The position numbers and the translations under genes are program-made. From an uncultured Ectothiorhodospiraceae bacterium (GTDB lineage Bacteria; Pseudomonadota; Gammaproteobacteria; UBA6429; Thiohalophilaceae), in the NCBI GenBank assembly GCA_947259425.1, contig CAMYMO010000306.1, positions 1 through 10,650 of the forward strand: a stretch of 10,650 nucleotides of DNA. The letters are read 5' to 3'. Shown piece by piece: positions 6,741 to 10,650 of the stretch. The first letter of the stretch is position 1. The number at the start of each line of letters is the position of its first letter. The notes beneath the pieces were generated by a model. The model was not told where the DNA came from, made no database searches, and saw only the letters and a program-made list of their open reading frames with translations.

Positions 6741-6745
6741 AGGAG
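6741..6745 (+). promoter_or_regulatory. Strong ribosome binding site for the TTG start at 6753
   Basis: AGGAG within TTAGAGGAGAATCACC lies seven bases before TTG 6753, and no ATG or GTG occurs in frame at a usable distance, so the TTG is taken as the start. Confidence 0.7.
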
Positions 6746-6752
6746 AATCACC

Positions 6753-7214
6753 TTGGTATTAAATGCCTTCCTATCAGGCTTGTCTACCTCAGCTAACATC
6801 GCCAAGACGTTTCAATTGTTGCTTAAGAATACGCGGGGTACCCAGCGAGCGGTTTTGCTTGAACTGCAGAAAAATATTAATTTGTTAAACCTGTTTTTAG
6901 AAAATCAATCTAAAACAATAGTGGTGATTAAAAGGTTATCGGTAGCGGAAACCGAGAAAGCCTTGAAAAGCGATTTTAATTTTAAAGATTTAAAAAAAAC
7001 GCGAGTGAGTGCCCGCTTGACGAAAGATATTAAATCACTACAGGTCTATTCCGGTTGGCAAACTGAACAATTATTCGAAAATATTGCATTAAAGATAGAT
7101 CAACTAAAAACAATTATTGAGATTGACCCGGAAAATACTAATTTTCGTTTATCGGTTAGACTTAAAAATCTTCACAAACTTATGATACTTTTACTTAAAC
7201 ACATAAAGATGTAA
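6753..7214 (+). CDS. Hypothetical helical lysine-rich protein, TTG start
   Basis: I do not recognise this family. The 153-residue product is predicted from its residue pattern to be almost all helix: leucine/isoleucine heptad-like stretches at 30-60 (LLELQKNINLLNLFLENQ), 100-125 (EQLFENIALKIDQLKTIIEI) and 133-151 (LSVRLKNLHKLMILLLKHI). It is basic, has no cysteine and no clear signal peptide. The gene is more AT-rich than its neighbours, with many AAA and TTA codons, a composition that could mean recent acquisition. It starts 35 bases after the DUF2244 stop with an excellent Shine-Dalgarno site, so co-transcription is likely. Dense coiled-coil-like pattern suggests dimerisation or partner binding. 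No function is proposed. Confidence 0.7.
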   Translation: MVLNAFLSGLSTSANIAKTFQLLLKNTRGTQRAVLLELQKNINLLNLFLENQSKTIVVIKRLSVAETEKALKSDFNFKDLKKTRVSARLTKDIKSLQVYSGWQTEQLFENIALKIDQLKTIIEIDPENTNFRLSVRLKNLHKLMILLLKHIKM

Positions 7215-7297
7215 TTAATTATGGCCGGTTCGTCTAAAAAAGTTATCTACGCTGCACTTACACGCGCGCAACATTCTAGTATCTAATTAACAGACAG

Positions 7298-7326
7298 AAA
7301 AAAGCCCGATCAGATGATCGGGCTTT
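7298..7326 (-). terminator. Rho-independent terminator of the Rrf2 gene
   Basis: Arms 7301-7311 and 7316-7326 form a perfect 11-base stem (core GCCCGATC/GATCGGGC) around a four-base loop AGAT (7312-7315). Read on the minus strand the stem ends in a run of six T, the classic form. It lies 25 bases past the Rrf2 stop. On the plus strand only three T follow, so it might also weakly end transcripts of the 6753-7214 gene. Confidence 0.9.
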
Positions 7327-7351
7327 GTGCTTCTAGTTATGCTTGTTAAAT

Positions 7352-7777
7352 TTAAGCAGCAACAATATTACTTTCGTTCATGTTCATACGTTCCACTGTT
7401 TCTTCATGGATAGCAGCTAAAGTAATTCCATCCAGATTGGTTGAAACTTTAGACTCAAGAACACCCCAGGCGAATAGCGTTGCCGATTGAGGTTGTCCTT
7501 TAAAGTCGGCAGCCGTTTTACGATTGATGTCAATCGCGGAAACAATTTCTGCAATAGAAATAATTTCACTTGGTTTGCCTAGAACATAACCTCCACCAGG
7601 ACCGCGTACGCCTTTAACGAGATTATTCTTGCGTAACAGGGCAAAAATTTGTTCCAGATACGAAAGCGAAATATCTAATTTTTTCGCTAACGAGGTGAGT
7701 GACACAGGATTTGGCATTTGGAACGCCAAATTTAACATAGCTTTAATTGCATAATGTGCACGTGAAGAAATAGTCAT
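7352..7777 (-). CDS. Rrf2 family transcription regulator, IscR-like but lacking all cysteines
   Basis: The 141-residue protein matches IscR through its DNA-binding half: SRAHYAIKAMLNLA, then ISLSYLEQIFALLRKNNLVK (36-55) with the wing VRGPGGGYVLGK (57-68), and the dimerisation end WGVLES-x7-LDGITL. The IscR residues SYLEQ and RGPGGGY, which read the DNA, are kept. The segment where IscR carries its three iron-sulfur ligand cysteines (here 84-100, NRKTAADFKGQPQSAT) has none, and the whole protein has no cysteine. It therefore cannot bind an iron-sulfur cluster through Cys and may act as an apo-like regulator, or sense something else. No isc or suf gene follows; it is monocistronic with its own terminator. 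AAGGA and AAGAAGG precede the ATG. Family call firm; signal unknown. Confidence 0.92.
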   Translation of the reverse strand: MTISSRAHYAIKAMLNLAFQMPNPVSLTSLAKKLDISLSYLEQIFALLRKNNLVKGVRGPGGGYVLGKPSEIISIAEIVSAIDINRKTAADFKGQPQSATLFAWGVLESKVSTNLDGITLAAIHEETVERMNMNESNIVAA

Positions 7778-7943
7778 AGCCTTCTTGTCCTTAAAATTTA
7801 AAATAGTTCAATTCAACATCCCACAGAAATAGCTTTGCTTTGCTGCATCCTTGTCAGCTTCGGGTTAGGCTAACTGCATTCCATGGTTACCCTGACTCTA
7901 AAAGTAGAAATTAACCCTTAGTAACACAATGCCTATTTTGTAA

Positions 7944-7968
7944 ATATTTGTTAATTATAGTCAGGTTA
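7944..7968. promoter_or_regulatory. IscR type-1-like operator motif, copy 1
   Basis: Compared by hand with the E. coli type-1 IscR consensus as I recall it (half-sites ATASYYGACTR and YAGTCRRSTAT around WWW), 20 of 25 positions agree. The right half TAGTCAGG is the best-conserved part; the left half is weaker. Its centre (7956) lies on a minus-strand TATAAT (7954-7959). Confidence 0.4.
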
Positions 7969-7980
7969 TTTTTGCAGCAA
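7954..7980 (-). promoter_or_regulatory. Candidate minus-strand promoter for the Rrf2 gene
   Basis: On the minus strand TATAAT (7954-7959) is a perfect -10 hexamer, with TTGCTG (7975-7980) as a weak -35 at a short 15-base spacing. Transcription would start near 7947 and reach the Rrf2 ATG after about 170 bases. The IscR-like motif covers the -10, as expected of autorepression. Confidence 0.35.
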
Positions 7981-7989
7981 CTTTTATGA

Positions 7990-8014
7990 TAAGCAGAGTA
8001 AAGTACTCTGGTAT
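7990..8014. promoter_or_regulatory. IscR type-1-like operator motif, copy 2, with perfect inner dyad
   Basis: About 18 of 25 positions agree with the type-1 IscR consensus, best in the right half TACTCTGGTAT. Its core CAGAGTA-AAG-TACTCTG (7994-8010) is a perfect inverted repeat with seven-base arms centred on the same base (8002) as the motif. It lies 46 bases from copy 1, centre to centre. Confidence 0.4.
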
Positions 8015-8017
8015 ATT
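8009..8017 (+). promoter_or_regulatory. Candidate extended -10 promoter for the HEAT lipoprotein gene
   Basis: TGGTATATT fits the extended -10 form (TGn then TATATT), which needs little from a -35 element, and none is visible. It overlaps the second IscR-like motif. The leader to ATG 8119 would be about 95 bases. A second option, TTGTTA (8035-8040) and TATTAA (8059-8064) at 18 bases, cannot be excluded. Confidence 0.3.
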
Positions 8018-8118
8018 TAAAGGGCTGGGATGTTTTGTTATTTTGAAGACAACAACTCTATTAAATTCAGTAAATTATGGCACAATCATTAGTATTAAGT
8101 AGAGAGTGAGATTGATTC

Positions 8119-9186
8119 ATGCAGGTGAAATTGAAATATCTGGTCCTTGTCGGGCTGATTTTGGGGGTTGTGAGTGCCTGCACGATGGTACCGGTTGAAC
8201 CGGTATCGACAAAGCCCGAAAGACGCCCCATCAATATCCAACAACCTGATGTTGAAGTGACGAATGAGTCGGTTGCAGCTGAAATTAAACAGCTTAAGAC
8301 GCCACGACGTGTTAAAGATAAGATTTTAAGATTATATCATCCTGATCCGGTTGAACGTGCCTGGGCAGCTTATCAGCTTGCCAAGCTGGGTCGTGGCGCG
8401 GCACCGGCGGTACCGTACCTGCTCGAGTTATTAAACGATGACACCCCTGTATTACTGTCTCGTTATATTGGTTCTGGTTTTCGTTCCAGCTCGGATACGA
8501 CACCAGCCGAGGAGGCCTCACGCACCCTGGCCAAGATCGGGGAGCCTGCTGTTAACGGCTTAGTGCTGGCGTTAAAATCGGAGTCGGAAAACGTACGCAG
8601 ACTGGCGGCCAAGTCATTGGGTCAAATCGGTAATACCCAGTCGATTGCGATCTTAATCGATCTATTAACCGATGAGTCACGCAAAGTACAGGCGACGGCG
8701 GCGATTGCGCTAGGGAATTATCGCCACCCAATTGCATCGCAAAAAATTACCGAAGCTTTTTTGAGCGTTACCCCTCAGGCACGTGTTCATTTAGTTTATG
8801 CCCTGTCACATATCAATGACATTATTGCCGTGCCCTTTCTGATTGAACAGTTAGCGCAACAAACACCCGATGTACGTGCGGCGATCGTGTTGGCGTTAGG
8901 CAAGCTAAGAGACGCTCGTGCGATTGATAGTTTATTAATCTCGGTTAAAGATGAGGATGAGATTGTTCGGGCAAACGCGGCTTATGCGTTGAGTTCATTT
9001 TATAGCCCCGAGATTCTAACGACTCTGATCGAAGTTTTAGATGATCCTGTTGAACGAGTACGTGAAGGCGCAAGTGAAGCATTGGGTCATCTGACCGGTG
9101 TCAATTTTGGTACGAGTAAATCCCAGTGGACTGCCTGGTGGGAACAGCAAAAGGCAACCATGTCGAAAAAAAATAAAAGTCAATAA
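8119..9186 (+). CDS. HEAT-repeat lipoprotein
   Basis: The 355-residue precursor starts with a lipoprotein signal: basic MQVKLK, a hydrophobic stretch, and lipobox VVSAC with Cys21 as the lipidated residue. Thr22 at the next position fits outer-membrane sorting. After a linker rich in Pro and Val come about eight HEAT (PBS lyase-type) repeats from residue 64 to 325, each with the pattern VR-x-x-AA-x-ALG-x-[IL] and an AI-x-x-L-x-x-LL-x-D helix; clear copies begin near 78, 128, 158, 189, 219, 250, 280 and 310. The end GTSKSQWTAWWEQQ is a common finish for such proteins. HEAT arrays are protein-binding scaffolds, so a role as a periplasmic scaffold is inferred; the partner is unknown. GAGTGAG precedes the ATG. 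It shares a control region with the divergent Rrf2 gene. Confidence 0.9.
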   Translation: MQVKLKYLVLVGLILGVVSACTMVPVEPVSTKPERRPINIQQPDVEVTNESVAAEIKQLKTPRRVKDKILRLYHPDPVERAWAAYQLAKLGRGAAPAVPYLLELLNDDTPVLLSRYIGSGFRSSSDTTPAEEASRTLAKIGEPAVNGLVLALKSESENVRRLAAKSLGQIGNTQSIAILIDLLTDESRKVQATAAIALGNYRHPIASQKITEAFLSVTPQARVHLVYALSHINDIIAVPFLIEQLAQQTPDVRAAIVLALGKLRDARAIDSLLISVKDEDEIVRANAAYALSSFYSPEILTTLIEVLDDPVERVREGASEALGHLTGVNFGTSKSQWTAWWEQQKATMSKKNKSQ

Positions 9187-9335
9187 ATCCAAAAAAAGAA
9201 ATATATTCACGTCTTATGTTACAAGTTGTCACAAGCCGTCAAAAGTGCGACATCCTACATTTAAAAATACAATAAGATTTGCTTTAATTTGTGCGAGCAA
9301 TTACCCCCGTTGCTGTTAAGAATAAAGAGTATCTT

Positions 9336-9608
9336 ATGCAAGAGCGCCGTGAGCATCAGCGCGTTATATTTCGTCGAGAAGTTTATTTGACCTTACCTGG
9401 AGGTGAGGCAAAGCACTCTATATCAGAAGACTTTTCAATGTTTGGTATTGCGGTCTTAACCGATACCCCTCTGCAGTTAAAACAATCGCTCATTGTTGAT
9501 TTTAAAATCATGAGTCACGATCAGGAACGTGAGGTCAATTTACGCGGTAAGGTTGTGTATTCAAGTCCAGAGTCAGGACAGTTTAAAAGTGGTATCAGTT
9601 TTTATTAA
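9336..9608 (+). CDS. Stand-alone PilZ domain protein (fourth in window)
   Basis: With the start at ATG 9336 the protein has 90 residues and is one PilZ domain. RxxxR is R5-EHQ-R9 and DxSxxG is D32-F-S34-M-F-G37; the barrel ends FKSGISFY. A GTG at 9291 would add 15 residues, but MQERREHQR at the ATG is the typical beginning of single-domain PilZ proteins and AAAGAG (9324-9329) stands six bases before it. It lies 4 kb from the other three and resembles the first one (3735-4031) in size and in its early motif. Its stop overlaps the stop of the converging lipoprotein gene by three bases. TACAAT (9268-9273) may be its -10. Partner unknown. Confidence 0.87.
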   Translation: MQERREHQRVIFRREVYLTLPGGEAKHSISEDFSMFGIAVLTDTPLQLKQSLIVDFKIMSHDQEREVNLRGKVVYSSPESGQFKSGISFY

Positions 9609-9916
9609 TTTGCGGTTGCTCTGGATTGTTTGCTGATTGTATCTTCCTTCATCAAGGTTAATGCACGGTTCATTTTATCGACACAAGTATTAAAGCGCCC
9701 ATGTTGTTGTTGAATTTTTGCCGCTTTAATCAAATTTTGGATACGTTGTACATCTGCCTTACTATAGTCTTTTGATTTTTCTTTTAGTAATTGGCTCACT
9801 TGCTCGATGCTTTTACTGCAGCGTTGATCGACGGGAGGTTCTTTATGGCGGCTACAACTGCTGGAGGTGACCAAGACGAAAACGATAAATGCGATGACGG
9901 TCTGTTTAGTGTGCAT
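9605..9916 (-). CDS. Small putative lipoprotein with a two-cysteine helical domain
   Basis: With the start at ATG 9916 the precursor has 103 residues: MHTKQTVIAFIVFVLVTSSSC is a short basic head, a hydrophobic core and a lipobox-like TSSSC, though Ser at the third place before Cys is less usual. The mature part is charged and helical, with cysteines in DQRCSK and NTCVDK that could form a disulfide joining the first helix to the last one (a hairpin, like FNTCVDKMNRALTLM). An upstream in-frame ATG at 10036 would run across the start of the chelatase gene and place 40 odd residues before the signal, so it is rejected. Family not recognised. The 71 bases between it and the chelatase gene are a shared divergent promoter region. 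Confidence 0.65.
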   Translation of the reverse strand: MHTKQTVIAFIVFVLVTSSSCSRHKEPPVDQRCSKSIEQVSQLLKEKSKDYSKADVQRIQNLIKAAKIQQQHGRFNTCVDKMNRALTLMKEDTISKQSRATAN

Positions 9917-9949
9917 AAAATGAATAACTTCGGTGTCTGAATTATTGTA

Positions 9950-9955
9950 TATAAT
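9950..9955 (+). promoter_or_regulatory. Candidate -10 element of the chelatase gene
   Basis: TATAAT (9950-9955) is a perfect -10 hexamer 33 bases before GTG 9988. No good -35 lies at 16-18 bases, so a weak or activated promoter is likely. Confidence 0.4.
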
Positions 9956-9973
9956 AGCAGACTCAACATCATT

Positions 9974-9980
9974 AAAAGGG
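9974..9980 (+). promoter_or_regulatory. Ribosome binding site for the GTG start at 9988
   Basis: AAAAGGG lies seven bases before GTG 9988. No ATG is in frame before the conserved VVAHGSR motif, which fixes the GTG as start. Confidence 0.65.
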
Positions 9981-9987
9981 CAATAAG

Positions 9988-10359
9988 GTGCGTGCATTAC
10001 TGGTAGTCGCTCATGGCAGTCGACGTGCTGCGTCAAATGACGAAGTAACAGCGTTAACGGATCAACTCCGCAGTCGTATTTTGTCCTTTGCAGAAACTGA
10101 CTTTGATTTTATTCATGCTGCATTTTTAGAGTTAGCCAAACCCTCTATACCGGATGGCATAAAAGAATGTGCTAACCAAGGGGCAGATGAAGTGGTTGTA
10201 TTACCTTATTTTTTATCTGCCGGAAGACATGTCGCCCAGGACATTCCCGACATTATCAAACAAGTGGCGCCCGATCTGCCGGGGGTGAATATTATTATTG
10301 CGCCTTATCTCGGCACGGCAGCTGGTTTGCCCGATCTCATGCTGGAGTTGGCTAAATAA
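9988..10359 (+). CDS. Short CbiX-type sirohydrochlorin metal chelatase
   Basis: The 123-residue protein matches the short (single-domain) CbiX/SirB-like chelatases, which insert Co2+ (B12 pathway), Fe2+ (siroheme) or Ni2+ (F430) into sirohydrochlorin in the cytoplasm. The N-terminal VVAHGSR carries the first catalytic His (His9), and SAGRHVAQDIP carries the second (His80). The core also has HAAFLELAKPSI and EVVVLPYFLSAG, both typical. The short form works as a homodimer, two copies making the site that one double-length protein makes in long forms. No cobalamin or siroheme gene is adjacent, so which metal is used cannot be told; iron for siroheme or cobalt are the likely choices. The GTG start has a good binding site. 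Confidence 0.92.
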   Translation: MRALLVVAHGSRRAASNDEVTALTDQLRSRILSFAETDFDFIHAAFLELAKPSIPDGIKECANQGADEVVVLPYFLSAGRHVAQDIPDIIKQVAPDLPGVNIIIAPYLGTAAGLPDLMLELAK

Positions 10360-10650
10360 TCGCCATAAGCGACTGAAAGCATAAAAAAAAAGCAGTGCAA
10401 AAATATTTTTCTAACCCCCGCGTTTCTGACCAGTTTCGTAAAATGATCAGTCACTTAGCTGATCTATATCATCCAAGATCTATTTTTAAGTCATTGAAAA
10501 TAATGAAAAATAATAATCCAGATGATGGAGTTTGGTACTTGCATGCACATCGCAGGGCGACTATGGTTAGCGAACCAGTTGCCTTTGGGTAGCTGGGCGG
10601 AAGAAATTTCGCATTTTTCTTTGTTGTTAAAGACTTAAAAACCTCCTCTT
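10360..10650. other. Right-edge region, mostly unassigned
   Basis: After the chelatase stop there is a nine-A run (10383-10391) without a stem that would make it a terminator. The remainder holds the doubtful frame at 10395-10592 and a second, overlapping frame in another phase to 10636. No known family is seen. Confidence 0.4.
10395..10592 (+). CDS. Doubtful 65-residue ORF, possibly the start of a broken gene
   Basis: A GTG at 10395 opens a 65-residue frame (QKYFSNPRVSDQFRKMISHL, then ADLYHPRSIFKSLKIMKNNN and PDDGVWYLHAHRRA) ending in TAG at 10590-10592. No ribosome binding site precedes the GTG. In the next phase, from ATG 10519, a short frame continues as HIAGRLWLANQLPLGSWAEE, then ISHFSLLLKT, to a TAA near 10635. 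The second frame looks more protein-like at its end, and the two meet near 10540, so a frameshifted single gene is possible. No family is recognised. Confidence 0.25.
   Translation: MQKYFSNPRVSDQFRKMISHLADLYHPRSIFKSLKIMKNNNPDDGVWYLHAHRRATMVSEPVAFG

Larger units (their letters stand above)
7778..8118. other. Divergent control region between the Rrf2 and HEAT lipoprotein genes
   Basis: This 341-base stretch has no gene. It holds a GTTAG-G-CTAAC dyad (7864-7874), two IscR type-1-like motifs (7944-7968 and 7990-8014) and a -10-like element on each strand, described separately. The Rrf2 leader would be about 170 bases if the minus-strand promoter is real. Confidence 0.5.

Noticed and set aside
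7909..7937. IscR type-2-like site near TTAACCCTTAG
   Set aside because: Only the left half fits the type-2 consensus as I recall it; the right half fails.
9917..10036. Forty-residue N-terminal extension of the small lipoprotein
   Set aside because: It would cross the start of the chelatase gene and bury the signal sequence; ATG 9916 gives a normal lipoprotein precursor.
10639..10650. AAGAGGAGG on the minus strand at the right edge, like a strong ribosome binding site
   Set aside because: No ATG, GTG or TTG follows on the minus strand at a usable distance.

Overview
The window looks like a chromosomal segment of a gammaproteobacterium of moderate to low GC. The evidence is indirect: Shine-Dalgarno-led genes with many gammaproteobacterial family members (HDOD-GAF protein, stand-alone PilZ proteins, DUF2244, an IscR-like Rrf2 regulator, a short CbiX-type chelatase, lipobox lipoproteins). 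The species cannot be named from the sequence. No tRNA, rRNA, CRISPR array, transposase or phage gene was seen, so this is ordinary chromosome rich in regulators and poorly known small genes.

Layout, left to right. Positions 1-208 (minus) hold the N-terminal part of an ECF-type sigma factor cut by the window edge. Divergent from it is a SRAP (YedK/HMCES-type) DNA-protein crosslink protein (370-1038), which converges on an HDOD-GAF signalling protein (1046-2491, minus). Next come a small membrane protein built from two similar halves (2733-3044) and an unrecognised soluble protein (3119-3538). A c-di-GMP effector block follows: three stand-alone PilZ proteins in a row (3735-4031, 4174-4647, 4879-5232), the last two clear paralogues. 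Fourteen bases after the third lies an NMT1/THI5-like periplasmic-binding-fold protein with no signal peptide (5247-6134). A DUF2244 membrane protein (6237-6717) is split by a one-base frameshift at a run of eight T. An AT-rich helical orphan gene starting at TTG (6753-7214) ends this group.

The right third holds an IscR-like Rrf2 regulator with no cysteines (7352-7777, minus, with a clear terminator). It is divergent from a HEAT-repeat lipoprotein (8119-9186). The 341-base gap between them carries two IscR type-1-like motifs, each lying on a plausible -10 element, one facing each way. A fourth PilZ protein (9336-9608), a small lipoprotein (9605-9916, minus) and a short CbiX-type sirohydrochlorin chelatase (9988-10359) follow. 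The last 290 bases hold only a doubtful, possibly broken ORF.

Working together (inference): the four PilZ proteins all keep both c-di-GMP-binding motifs and, with the HDOD-GAF protein, suggest a region rich in second-messenger receivers, but no cyclase or phosphodiesterase is present here. The cysteine-less Rrf2 protein may control itself and the HEAT lipoprotein through the two motifs. The points most worth checking are the DUF2244 frameshift, the divergent Rrf2 control region, and the leaderless binding protein beside PilZ.
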